Shown here: positions 1 through 8,252 of the stretch, in pieces
Numbering within the stretch: position 1 is the stretch's first letter
Layout of the letters: each line of letters begins with the position of its first letter
IMG/VR virus record: IMGVR_UViG_3300048625_000442
Coordinates: 1-32,178 of that record
Strand: one strand, 5' to 3'
Length of the DNA stretch: 32,178 bases
Source of the DNA: a virus
Program-made: the position numbers and the translations under genes
Notes under the pieces: generated by a model
What the model saw: the letters and a program-made list of their open reading frames with translations, nothing else
What the model was told of the DNA's origin: nothing
The model's database searches: none

Positions 1-169
1 CATATACTGCCCCCGTCGTTCCCCCCGTTGCACCAGAGGTCGGCGTCCCATTGACCACGGAGACATCGGTGATGTCCCCGGTGCCAATCACAGGCGGATT
101 GCTGATCCGCGACCAATCCACGAAGCCCGTGTCGTCGATCACGATGGTCGTTCCGACCTTATAGGCCAT
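1..169 (-). CDS. Partial phage tail-region protein (N-terminus only)
   Basis: Only the first 56 codons are present; the gene runs off the left edge. The ATG at 169 has a strong ribosome site (AAGGAGG about 6 bases upstream). The visible protein begins MAYKVGTTIVIDDTGFVDW and becomes rich in Gly and Thr. That opening, followed by low-complexity Gly/Thr sequence, is typical of phage tail-fibre or tail-associated proteins, but no domain can be assigned. It overlaps the end of the oxygenase-like gene by 11 bases, so it belongs to the same operon and is the most distal gene seen. Confidence 0.7.
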   Translation of the reverse strand, partial: MAYKVGTTIVIDDTGFVDWSRISNPPVIGTGDITDVSVVNGTPTSGATGGTTGAVY

Positions 170-899
170 GGCTGCCTCCTTGTGTCTGATGGGCCAGGAT
201 CTCGCCTAGCCCGACCTTGCAGTGCGAATTCGGAAGATCGAGCGAACAAAGGACCGGGATGCACATCCGCTCCTCGCCCTCAAAGAAAGTGCTGTCATGC
301 GGCACATGCCCCTCGAAGACGAGCATCGAGCCCGCCTTTGGCTCCACCGCATACCAGCCGCCCACATAGGTGTCGGGGTTCCTACAGGGCCAAAGCCGCT
401 TGCCGACATTGGCCGGATCGTAGAACCGCACAGCCCCGCGATGGAGCGAGGTCTCCGGACAATCTGCGTCCAGCGCCACCCGCGGGTAATAGGTGCAAAC
501 GATGTCGGTCTGGATATGGGTGTGGGTGTTGATGCCGACGTTTTCGCGTAGGGCCCGACGCTGCCAGAAGGTGTCCGACATCATGCGGATATCGCCGCTG
601 TGGTCATAGCCATAGGCCAGCTGAAGATATTCCCGCACGCCCGCGGCCACCATCTGCGCCAGCACGGCCAGCGCCGGGTCTCGCCGAGCCATCAGGAAGT
701 TGTGCCGCAGATGGCCGAGGTGATTGGTCAGGTCCCCGACATTGCGCCCGTCGTCAGCCTCTCGGATCCGATTGGCCTCGGCATCCTGGACCGCAAGCGC
801 ATGAAGCCGGTCGTTGAAGCCCTCCGGCATGTCCCAATGCTTGTGCAGCACAAAGCTCGGGTAGATCAGCTGGAACTCGCTGGTGGTGTGGATTTCCAT
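159..899 (-). CDS. Putative 2-oxoglutarate/Fe(II)-dependent oxygenase-like protein in tail operon
   Basis: This 246-residue protein resembles the phage-associated family of putative 2OG-Fe(II) oxygenases (TIGR02466-like). Candidate metal ligands are in the HTHIQTD segment (His126, His128, Asp132) and in the GHVPH segment (His198 or His201). Arg211 lies about ten residues later and could hold the 2-oxoglutarate carboxylate. The spacing fits a double-stranded beta-helix fold. Known members hydroxylate protein or small-molecule substrates, but the substrate of phage copies is unknown. Its ATG overlaps the stop of the upstream gene (ATGA at 899), so the two are translationally coupled. Its position among fibre genes suggests modification of a virion or host surface component. 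The family call is from motif pattern only. Confidence 0.72.
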   Translation of the reverse strand: MEIHTTSEFQLIYPSFVLHKHWDMPEGFNDRLHALAVQDAEANRIREADDGRNVGDLTNHLGHLRHNFLMARRDPALAVLAQMVAAGVREYLQLAYGYDHSGDIRMMSDTFWQRRALRENVGINTHTHIQTDIVCTYYPRVALDADCPETSLHRGAVRFYDPANVGKRLWPCRNPDTYVGGWYAVEPKAGSMLVFEGHVPHDSTFFEGEERMCIPVLCSLDLPNSHCKVGLGEILAHQTQGGSHGL

Positions 900-1801
900 C
901 AGACCACCTCCACCACGATCTTCCCGATCGCGGTGTAATGCTCGGTGTTGAGTTTGACGGTGATGCGGTCGCCAGGGGCGAGCCCCGCAGCCTCGACGGC
1001 GAAGCTGCCAGTTCCATCTGACGCGGTCAGAAGACGTCGCTTCGGCAAGTAGCCCGCATCAGCCTCGAGTTTCAGCGCCACAGCATGGGCAAAGGCCGAG
1101 CCATCCGCATTCCACCGAAGTGCCACAGGCACATCCACGCGACCGCCAGCTGGCACCGTGGCAGCCTCTGGGCCCAAGCCATGGAAGTAGAACTGCTTGT
1201 ACCAAAGCCCGTCCTTCGGGATCGTGGCATCATCGATGGCCCCCGCCAGCACCGTGTCGTTCAGCAGGATCGGCGGGATCTGACACAGAACCTCCACGCG
1301 TGCCTGATCGAAGGGCACCACCACCGGCAGAAACACCACAAGAGCATTGGATATCCCTTCCCGCGCCCGATGCCGGAAGGACGTGTCGACCTTCTCGCGC
1401 GCAGATTGGGCAAAGCGGTTCCGCCACGACAGCGGTCGGCCGTCAGCGCCAACGGCGAGATCGATCAACGCGTGATCGATGAGCTCGTCATGACCCCGCA
1501 TACCATCGGCAAAGAGGCAGGATCGGCCCTTGTAGATTGCCCCCATCGGCGCGGCGGGCAGATCCGGGACAAAGCATTCGTTATGGGCCAGATCGACGAA
1601 GCCCGCCTGATTGCCAAAGGCCGGCCGCGCCTCGAGATGGGCGAGGAGCTCTGCCCACAGCATGACCCCGCCCATAGCGCTTGACGTTCCCGGGGCTGCA
1701 AACTCGAAGACCGCGACGGCGATATAGTCCGGCTTGATGTCTATGGCGTAATGGCGCGGGACGCCGCAGTTGGTGATGGCATAAAGCCCTGTCTCGATCA
1801 C
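899..1801 (-). CDS. Hypothetical tail-fibre-module protein
   Basis: A 300-residue protein with no family I recognise. It starts with GTG at 1801, overlapping the TGA of the S74 fibre gene as GTGA, which argues for this start and for coupled translation. The N-terminal two thirds are globular with several Trp and aromatic residues. The last 90 residues look like a beta-sandwich (alternating hydrophobic strands, Gly/Asp turns), as in carbohydrate-binding or fibre-tip modules. Position between a chaperone-tipped fibre and an oxygenase-like gene suggests a receptor-binding accessory or virion protein. The function is not established. Confidence 0.72.
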   Translation of the reverse strand: MIETGLYAITNCGVPRHYAIDIKPDYIAVAVFEFAAPGTSSAMGGVMLWAELLAHLEARPAFGNQAGFVDLAHNECFVPDLPAAPMGAIYKGRSCLFADGMRGHDELIDHALIDLAVGADGRPLSWRNRFAQSAREKVDTSFRHRAREGISNALVVFLPVVVPFDQARVEVLCQIPPILLNDTVLAGAIDDATIPKDGLWYKQFYFHGLGPEAATVPAGGRVDVPVALRWNADGSAFAHAVALKLEADAGYLPKRRLLTASDGTGSFAVEAAGLAPGDRITVKLNTEHYTAIGKIVVEVV

Positions 1802-2391
1802 GGCGTCGTCCTTTTCAGCTGATCGACCTCTTGGGCGAGGTCCTTGATGGCCTCGACGAGGAGGCCCACGAGATTGCCATAGGCGAGGCGCAACACGCCC
1901 TCGGCCTCGACGACGGCCTCCGGCGCGACGGCTTGAACATCCTGCGCGATAAGGCCCATCTGCCGCGTGTCACTACCCGTCATGGTGAAGGTGACACCCC
2001 TGAGGGCTTGGACCTTGGCAAGAGCGTCCGGGATGGACGCAATGTCGGACTTGAGCCGTGCGTCCGAGGAGGAGACGAAGTTGGGCGCGGTCACCGTGCC
2101 GGTGAATGTCGCCCCGGCAAGCTGCGCGAAGGCGCTGGCATGCGCCCCATCAAGCAGATCGGCATCGAGACCCGATCCCGACCCATCCTGCGCGGTGACT
2201 TTGGCAAAGAGCTCGGCATCCGTCATACCGCCGGCCGTGACATCGACGATGCTTTCGACGCCGCTGGTGCTTTTCTTGAGGTAGAGCTTGCCGTCGGTCA
2301 CGTTGACCGCGAGTTCCCCCAACACGAGGTCAGCCGGGATCGGCGCACGCCCCGCAACGGTGCTGCGCTTCAACAGAAGGATATTCGGCAT
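1798..2391 (-). CDS. Tail fibre/spike protein with C-terminal S74 intramolecular chaperone domain
   Basis: This 197-residue protein has an N-terminal domain (about 1-55: KRSTVAGRAP, GELAVNVTDGKLYLKK) of the type that attaches fibres to the tail tip and resembles the start of the neighbouring 546-residue fibre. A short linker leads to a C-terminal S74 (endosialidase-type) chaperone domain from about residue 107. The S-D-x-R-x-K signature places the probable Ser/Lys dyad at Ser109 and Lys114. A C-terminal coiled-coil heptad follows (about 170-195). In characterised proteins this domain drives trimer folding and then cleaves itself off before the serine. The fibre body here is very short, so it may be a tip cap. 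Confidence 0.88.
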   Translation of the reverse strand: MPNILLLKRSTVAGRAPIPADLVLGELAVNVTDGKLYLKKSTSGVESIVDVTAGGMTDAELFAKVTAQDGSGSGLDADLLDGAHASAFAQLAGATFTGTVTAPNFVSSSDARLKSDIASIPDALAKVQALRGVTFTMTGSDTRQMGLIAQDVQAVAPEAVVEAEGVLRLAYGNLVGLLVEAIKDLAQEVDQLKRTTP

Positions 2392-2393
2392 GG

Positions 2394-4034
2394 TCAGAAG
2401 GTCCCACCGTCGAGTGCAATGCCGTCGATTGATCCGCCAGTGATGGCAACAGCTGTCGCGGACTGCGTGGCGAGCGTTCCCAGCCCCAGCGTCGCACGGG
2501 CGGTCGCAGCATCGGCATCATCAAGAAGCGTGCGCGCGAACGCCGTTAGGGGCGCAAGGGCTGCGGCTGCGGCGCCAGTGTAATAGGCGAGACGATCCGC
2601 TGCGGGTGTCAAATTCCCGACACTCGCGAGGGCAGCTGTGAGGCTGACCGTCGGGTTTCCGGCAATGGCATCGCCATTGGCGACCGCGAGCCCCGTGCCG
2701 CTGACGGCAATCGCGCGGGCCGCCACCGTGGCAGCTGCCGTGCGGGCCACAAGCCCGTTGGTTGCAAGGTTATGAAGCGCCAGCGCTTGGCCGGTGAGCC
2801 CAACCGTATCCGCCGCAACAGCAATACCGGTGCCCGCCCCCACATCCAGCGTGTTGCCGGATTTGGTCAGACCCGCTCCGGCAAGGATCTGGCCCGCGCC
2901 GGTGAACTGCACGAAGGTCACGGCCGTGGTGCCGAGCGTCCCACCCGGGTCAACCGTCGCGAGATAGCCCATATCGGCATTGACCGTGCCGCTTTCCACA
3001 AAGACATATGCAGAGACGAGTTCAGCCCAGACATCGGCATCGACCGCTCGCGTCCAAGCCACTGCCGCCACGACATAGATGCCGTTTTGGCTCGCCGTCG
3101 CCTGGTCTTTCACCAGCACGCGGTCGCCTGCGACCAGCGCAACCCCGTCGAGTGTCATCGGGCCGGAGAGCGTGGCGATATTTGCCGTGCTTGCGGCCCG
3201 CACCGATTGCTTGGGCTCGAGCCCCTGCACGGTGAGATCGACATAGGCCTTGGTCACGGCATCCTGCGCACCCTGCGGATCGCCGAGCCCCGTGAGGCGA
3301 TAGCCACCAAGCGCAAAATCTGCTGCAGGTGCCGCGAGTTGGTCAAGCCGGGTTGCCCGCACGAAGGCCGTCGTTGCGATCTGCGTCGTGTTCGTGCCGT
3401 TCGCCGGCGTGGGCGCCGTTGGTGTGCCCGTCAAAGCAGGCGAAGCGAGCGGCGCGCGTGAAGTATCGGTCGGGTGGATGTGATCGGCACGGGCAAAGCG
3501 CGTCGACGTTCCGGCGGCAGCTGTGCCGTCCATCGCAGGTGAGGTCGCAGCCGCCTGCGCGAGGACGAAGGCGGTAGTTGCCAGCTGTGTCGTGTTCGTG
3601 TCAGCAGCGGCCGTCGGTGCCGTGGGCGTACCCGTCAGGCCGGGCGATGCCAGCGGCGCTTTTGCATCAAGCGCTAATTGCAGTCCCGTCACATCGCTGA
3701 CGACATGGGCATGCGCCAGCGCGGCCTTGGTGGCCAGTCCCGCATCGACTTGAGATTTGCGCACGAGATCCGTGGCAGCACTTGCGTCCTCGGAGGATTT
3801 CGGGACGCTGGCGAAGGTCTTGGCCCCAGCGATGATTTGCACCGCGGTCAGATCGACGAAGGCCCCCCTGCCAGCCAGCGGAATGACCGAGGTCGCATTG
3901 CCCCCGCCATCATCGCCCTTGCCGACATAGAGCGTGTCATCAACCTCGTTATGGGCGATTTCACCGGATTTGAGGGCCGCAGGTGCGCCGGCTACGCCTG
4001 AGACGCGGCGTTTAAGTTGGATCGTATTGGCCAT
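2394..4034 (-). CDS. Phage tail fibre protein, repetitive
   Basis: A 546-residue fibre. Residues 1-60 form an attachment domain (MANTIQLKRR, GEIAHNEVDDTLYVGKGDD) like that of the 197-residue S74 protein, resembling the N-terminal domain of the phage tropism determinant Mtd. Residues about 125-235 carry two imperfect copies of a fibre repeat (SPxLTGTPTAP followed by NTTQxATTAFV). This repeat recurs in many siphovirus and myovirus side fibres. A Gly/Ala/Thr-rich shaft continues to the C-terminus, which ends in IDGIALDGGTF. No S74 domain is present, so trimerisation may depend on a neighbour. ATG overlaps the previous stop (ATGA). Confidence 0.88.
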   Translation of the reverse strand: MANTIQLKRRVSGVAGAPAALKSGEIAHNEVDDTLYVGKGDDGGGNATSVIPLAGRGAFVDLTAVQIIAGAKTFASVPKSSEDASAATDLVRKSQVDAGLATKAALAHAHVVSDVTGLQLALDAKAPLASPGLTGTPTAPTAAADTNTTQLATTAFVLAQAAATSPAMDGTAAAGTSTRFARADHIHPTDTSRAPLASPALTGTPTAPTPANGTNTTQIATTAFVRATRLDQLAAPAADFALGGYRLTGLGDPQGAQDAVTKAYVDLTVQGLEPKQSVRAASTANIATLSGPMTLDGVALVAGDRVLVKDQATASQNGIYVVAAVAWTRAVDADVWAELVSAYVFVESGTVNADMGYLATVDPGGTLGTTAVTFVQFTGAGQILAGAGLTKSGNTLDVGAGTGIAVAADTVGLTGQALALHNLATNGLVARTAAATVAARAIAVSGTGLAVANGDAIAGNPTVSLTAALASVGNLTPAADRLAYYTGAAAAALAPLTAFARTLLDDADAATARATLGLGTLATQSATAVAITGGSIDGIALDGGTF

Positions 4035-4261
4035 CAGAAGAAGCCTCCGTTGATGGGAGCGTCAGTTGGAAGAATGGTGATGCCGGGCGCGCCTTGATTG
4101 CCCTTGTCGCCCTGCACGCCTTGCTTGCCGACAGGTCCAGGGGCGCCATAAATGCGGACCGTGGTCGGCCCGCTCAGTATTTTGGTGACCACGCGATGAG
4201 ATGCCGTGACCCGAATTCTGATCGGGCCGGTTTGCATCTTGGCCACGAGCACAACCGGCAT
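4034..4261 (-). CDS. Small collagen-like tail protein
   Basis: A 75-residue protein with an N-terminal beta-rich stretch (about 1-38) followed by seven Gly-X-Y triplets (GAPGPVGKQGVQGDKGNQ and on). It closes with DAPINGGFF, which resembles the GGTF end of the next fibre gene. Phage collagen-like segments form short triple helices that link or extend fibre trimers. The ATG at 4261 was chosen over an out-of-frame alternative because the stop overlaps the next start as ATGA. No enzymatic motif is present. Confidence 0.78.
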   Translation of the reverse strand: MPVVLVAKMQTGPIRIRVTASHRVVTKILSGPTTVRIYGAPGPVGKQGVQGDKGNQGAPGITILPTDAPINGGFF

Positions 4262-4264
4262 AGC

Positions 4265-4624
4265 TCAAAGCCCCCCAGAGACGGGAAGTCTCGTCACAGG
4301 CTGCTGAACGGGGATTTCCAGCATGAAGCCAAGGTGGCGGTCGGGTTCAAGATCGGTGCGAACGACATCAATCACCACACTGCCCGCGACAAGCGTGCTT
4401 GTGATCGTAGGCCCCAAGACAATCTCAAGTGTCCGATCATCTTCTCGGATCAGGGTGCCCGCCTCGGTCGAAAGCGTTGCAAGCAGGACCGCTGATCCGA
4501 TCGACGCGCGCACTTGCGCGATAAGTGTGCACCCAATTGGGAACAGGGCAGAATCCGTGCCTAAGCGCAGTCGGTATTCATAGCCAATCAAGATGATCGG
4601 GCCCTCAGAAACCGTCGTTGTCAT
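4265..4624 (-). CDS. Hypothetical tail/baseplate-associated protein
   Basis: A 119-residue, mainly beta-strand protein of unknown family. The pattern (RLRLGTDSALFPIGCTLIAQVR, then alternating hydrophobic segments up to VIDVVRTDL) resembles small immunoglobulin-like N-terminal modules found in baseplate upper proteins. This is a fold impression only. It overlaps the S74 gene upstream by ATGA and ends 3 bases before the collagen-like gene, so the three genes are a tight translational unit. Confidence 0.72.
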   Translation of the reverse strand: MTTTVSEGPIILIGYEYRLRLGTDSALFPIGCTLIAQVRASIGSAVLLATLSTEAGTLIREDDRTLEIVLGPTITSTLVAGSVVIDVVRTDLEPDRHLGFMLEIPVQQPVTRLPVSGGL

Positions 4625-5277
4625 GCGCGCGCCTCTTCAAGTTGCGCAATCCGGGTATTCAGTTCCTTCACCGCTTCGATCAGAACGCCGGCGATGTTGC
4701 CGTAGGCGATCGACAGCATGCCGTTGTCATCGGCGCGCACAATTTCAGGCAAAACGTCCAATACTTCTTGCGCGACCAGGCCAATATGCTGGCGGCCATT
4801 CATGGTGAACCGGACCCCGCGCAGCGCGCATACAAGGTCAACGGCACCGGCGATGGTCGCAATGTCCGACTTGAGCCGCCGGTCCGAACTCGACGTGAAG
4901 TCTGGTGCCGAAACCAAGCCGGTGAAGGCCGCCCCGCTGAGGTTGGCCTTTGCCGCAATCGTGCCGTCATAGGCGGCCGCAGACTGCGTCGCCATTGTGC
5001 CAAGCCCGAGATTGGACCTGGCCACAGCGTTATTCGCCAGGCCCGACAGGTTCCCGGCGCTGTCGAGCAAAGCATCCCAGCCGGTATTGTTCACGTTACG
5101 GCGGCGCAAAGCAGGCGGCGAGACAGATGTATCCATCCACAACATGCCGGCAACCGTCGGGTTTGGTGCGCTGGCCCCGGCATTTGCCGATTGCAGCGCG
5201 GCAATCACCTCGTTGATCCGCGCGCGCACTGCCGCCCCGGCAGCGTTTGCTATGACAAAATTTGACGTCTGAGCCAT
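4621..5277 (-). CDS. Tail fibre protein with S74 chaperone domain (second copy)
   Basis: A 218-residue protein. An N-terminal helical region (about 1-35, MAQTSNFVIANAAGAAVRAR) precedes a short module with GMLWMDTSVSPPALRRRN, common in phage fibres. A shaft repeat follows (LGLGTMATQSA), then a C-terminal S74 domain from about residue 129. The S-D-R-R-L-K signature gives a probable Ser131/Lys136 dyad. The end (about 190-216) is a coiled coil. It is paralogous to the S74 domain of the gene at 1798-2391 but has a different N-terminus. Its start follows J by a TAATG stop/start overlap, indicating coupling to the tail-tip gene. Confidence 0.88.
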   Translation of the reverse strand: MAQTSNFVIANAAGAAVRARINEVIAALQSANAGASAPNPTVAGMLWMDTSVSPPALRRRNVNNTGWDALLDSAGNLSGLANNAVARSNLGLGTMATQSAAAYDGTIAAKANLSGAAFTGLVSAPDFTSSSDRRLKSDIATIAGAVDLVCALRGVRFTMNGRQHIGLVAQEVLDVLPEIVRADDNGMLSIAYGNIAGVLIEAVKELNTRIAQLEEARA

Positions 5278-7826
5278 TAGGCAACCTCATCGGCATAGAT
5301 GCGAAGCTGAGTGACGATCGGCGTGTAGGAGGCATCTTTCGTGGTCAGATACGCCCTTGCTTGAACGGCGCGCGCTTCGATTTCATGGTTGTCCAGCCGC
5401 CCCCATGGCCCCCAAATCGGCGCCCCGCTTGGATCGTCATCGGTCTCGCGCATCTCAAACAACACGTCGATTTCCGCACCGACCGAGCCGTCAAAATCCT
5501 CCCAGGCGTCGATAGACGCCGTGCGGGCATCAATGCTGTCGTTGAGCGCCAATGCCGCGACACCGATATCTGAGCGCAGGCGCACGCGTTTGACCGCGCC
5601 AAGATCAAGTCCCGCGTCAAACTCATAGAGCCCTGACATCGCGGTGACTTGTGTGACGCCCGCCCCATTCGTAGCCGTTGGCAGCTGAAGGTTGGCGCTG
5701 GAAACCACCACGTCAGTCTTGGCGCCGGGAAAGGCCGGATCCGCCTGCAAAAAACCCAGCATCGAAAATGCGATGACCTGCGCACCCTTGGTCGTCACCC
5801 GGGTTTCCGGGCCCGCGCGGCCGCCGCTGTCCTCGGCACGCAGCAAATAGGTGCCGGGTTTCAGGGGCACAACGGCGATCGCCTCCCCTCCAGAGACACG
5901 GTCCATCGAATAGCTGTCAGCCCAGGTTGCTGTGGCCTCTTTGGAATGGCGGATAACGATGTTGCCGCCAACGCGCACATCCGGATCAGCCGCGCGCGCC
6001 CATTTCAAAATTGCGAGACCGCCCGCCGTTTGCAGGGTCACGCCTTTTAATTGTTCTGGTGGATCCGTCAGACCCACCACCTCGACGGATGATTGACGCC
6101 ATTCAGATGAGACGCCAAGCACCGAAACCGCCTTAACCCGAAACTCCCAGTTGCCCGGCGCAATATCGCGGATCTCGAGAAGGGTGCCGTCGGTGCGCCC
6201 GTAATCTTGCCATGTGGCCTCGGTTGCGAGCCGCGCCTCCAATCGATAGTCGGCGATAAAACCAGAGGGGGCAGGGGCCCAACTCACCTGCGCCAGAACT
6301 TTCAGGCCACCTCCGTCGCGGGTCACATAAAGGTCCTCGGTGACTTCGGGCTCGCCCGGGGGCGGCACATCGAACGCCGAGGGCAGACTGGTGCGCGGGG
6401 CTGCCGCGTAGATTTGCTCTTCAGAGGCCGACCAGTCGTAGATCAGCGGTGAGGTCTCGCGCAGCAACATTTCGGGAAGCAACAACGCGCCATCCCCGGA
6501 GGCCGCAAGATCCAAACTTACGCCATGAACCTCAAAGGGCTTTTCGTCAAAACCCCAGCGGTCATAGGACAACATGACGGTATCACCAACCGTAGCGCGC
6601 CAAGCTGCCAGCTTGCCGGAAAGGCGCACCGACATTTGCCGACGTGCGCGCTCCAGTTCAATCTTGGCGAGCCTTTGCGCCATAGATGCAGAAATCGTAA
6701 AGGGCAGCGAAATGTCGCTCCATTTTCGCTCGCCCCCATCCTCAGCAAGATAGATGTCACTCGCCACGGCCGGAAAATCATCCGGCTGCCAATCATTTTC
6801 CGGGCTGACGAATTGGCCACGAACGCCGTTGAAATTCGATGACATCGTTACCCGCGTCGCGAGCGTCATGCCGCCCACGCGCACGTCGTCCGAGGTGAGG
6901 GAGACCGTGGCCGCGCGCCATGCTCCGGCATGAATGCGCCAGGTTCCAGCGGAATAGGCGCAGCGCCCGGCAAAAGCCGATAGCATCCCCTCGATAATGA
7001 TTTTCGGCGCTTCAGAGAGCGAGATCACGCCATTGCAGCTATACCGTGGCTCAGATCCTCCCGGGCTGAGGCTGACCGTTTCGTCGCAAATATTGGCCGC
7101 CTCCACCAAGCTGAGGCTGTCGATCCCGTCGATATTGCCAATGCCGGCGCCAACGCCCCAAAGCGGGCTCGCCATGAAATCAGCCAGGCACAGGGCCGCA
7201 TTCTCTGTATAGCCATAGGAGGCGGTGCGCGGATCAAAGACGTCGTTTTTGCCCTCAAGATCGACAGTGATATTCGGGATCCCGCCCGGAAACGCGTCCT
7301 GATCATAGGTCAGGCGCAGCCGTATTGCCGCACACCCCCGCAGCCGGTGCGCTTCGGTCCATTTGTCAGGCAGGGCCGAGCGCAGCCCGGGAAAGGGCGC
7401 CTGGTTTGGCTCACCCAAGGCCTTCTCAATGGTTACTTTACCCGCCCAACGCCCCTGCGACTCGCCCGACGCCGTCACGGCCATCTCGGATTCAAAATAT
7501 ATCACGCCGATCGATTTCACAGGGTGCGCGGCCAAGACCACAACCAAATCCAGGAATTTGTTGTCGGGGCCTGAAGAGTGCATAAAGACGATCACGCCGC
7601 CTTTGCGGACCCGACCATAGACCAGATCACGCGGCATGACGGGCTCGCGCACCGTGACGTTTCTGGCCTGCATCTGAACTTTGGGCTTTGGCATCAAGGC
7701 TGATGCCGCTGCCGAAATCAAAAGCGTTCCGCCAATCCGCAACAGGGCTGCCCCAATGCCACCGGCGGCCAAGGTGGCGCTGACCCATCCCGCGACCGCG
7801 GTGACGGCTGTGACAATGAACGGCAT
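5277..7826 (-). CDS. Phage tail tip/host specificity protein J-like
   Basis: An 849-residue central tail-tip protein. Residues about 1-45 are strongly hydrophobic (two Gly/Ala-rich helices). A conserved segment follows, with RDLVYGRVRKGGVIVF at about 65-80, typical of J-like and gp37-like proteins. Domains for the tail hub fill about 80-480. Fibronectin type III-like modules occupy about 500-690 (VSWAPAPSGFIADYRLEAR; FRVKAVSVLGVSSEW), and a beta-rich C-terminal part follows. In lambda, J closes the tube, contacts the receptor and helps DNA entry. Its size is smaller than lambda J (1132). The following fibre genes replace the C-terminal receptor-binding part. Confidence 0.92.
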   Translation of the reverse strand: MPFIVTAVTAVAGWVSATLAAGGIGAALLRIGGTLLISAAASALMPKPKVQMQARNVTVREPVMPRDLVYGRVRKGGVIVFMHSSGPDNKFLDLVVVLAAHPVKSIGVIYFESEMAVTASGESQGRWAGKVTIEKALGEPNQAPFPGLRSALPDKWTEAHRLRGCAAIRLRLTYDQDAFPGGIPNITVDLEGKNDVFDPRTASYGYTENAALCLADFMASPLWGVGAGIGNIDGIDSLSLVEAANICDETVSLSPGGSEPRYSCNGVISLSEAPKIIIEGMLSAFAGRCAYSAGTWRIHAGAWRAATVSLTSDDVRVGGMTLATRVTMSSNFNGVRGQFVSPENDWQPDDFPAVASDIYLAEDGGERKWSDISLPFTISASMAQRLAKIELERARRQMSVRLSGKLAAWRATVGDTVMLSYDRWGFDEKPFEVHGVSLDLAASGDGALLLPEMLLRETSPLIYDWSASEEQIYAAAPRTSLPSAFDVPPPGEPEVTEDLYVTRDGGGLKVLAQVSWAPAPSGFIADYRLEARLATEATWQDYGRTDGTLLEIRDIAPGNWEFRVKAVSVLGVSSEWRQSSVEVVGLTDPPEQLKGVTLQTAGGLAILKWARAADPDVRVGGNIVIRHSKEATATWADSYSMDRVSGGEAIAVVPLKPGTYLLRAEDSGGRAGPETRVTTKGAQVIAFSMLGFLQADPAFPGAKTDVVVSSANLQLPTATNGAGVTQVTAMSGLYEFDAGLDLGAVKRVRLRSDIGVAALALNDSIDARTASIDAWEDFDGSVGAEIDVLFEMRETDDDPSGAPIWGPWGRLDNHEIEARAVQARAYLTTKDASYTPIVTQLRIYADEVA

Positions 7827-7843
7827 GTGATGTCAGCTCCGGC

Positions 7844-8251
7844 TCAAAGTGACCAGGCAAGGCGGCAAGAGGTGAGAGGGGCCGACACAAGGCCGCTCGG
7901 CGCCATGCCAACCGCATGCGCCCCACAGCAGATGCCAAAGCCGAGCCCCGTATCAGCCAGAACAATATCGCCTCGTTTCGCGAGCAAGATGTTCTCAAGG
8001 GGATCGCCAAGCAGGGCGTGCCCCATGGTTTCTAGCGATGACCACCCCAGCTTGCGCATGATCCGCTTGCCGCCCAGCGCGCTCGTGTATCGACCCCGCC
8101 AGAGTGCCGCGACGTCTTCGCCCGCAGTCAAAAGCGCGCGGGTCTCAAAAGCAAAGGTGGGGCAATCGTGCAGCCCCCATGCGAAGGAACAATGACATGC
8201 GCCCTCGATCGCCTCCGCAAGGAGACGTTCCCAACCTTCGATTTTTGGCAT
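7844..8251 (-). CDS. DUF6950-like / NlpC-P60-like tail assembly protein
   Basis: A 135-residue protein that I place with the small DUF6950-type phage proteins that sit just before J. Visible marks are FAWGLHDC with Cys30, RGRYTSALGG, and GDIVLADTG leading to a Gly/Cys/His-rich end that resembles the C-terminal half of NlpC/P60 peptidases. The Cys in the DC motif and His in GAHAVG could form a catalytic pair, so a peptidoglycan hydrolase role at the tail tip is possible; lambda K also has an NlpC/P60 domain at this position. The ATG at 8251 lies 2 bases after the previous stop. An in-frame upstream ATG would overlap the preceding gene by 92 bases, so it was rejected. Confidence 0.78.
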   Translation of the reverse strand: MPKIEGWERLLAEAIEGACHCSFAWGLHDCPTFAFETRALLTAGEDVAALWRGRYTSALGGKRIMRKLGWSSLETMGHALLGDPLENILLAKRGDIVLADTGLGFGICCGAHAVGMAPSGLVSAPLTSCRLAWSL

Positions 8252-8252
8252 T

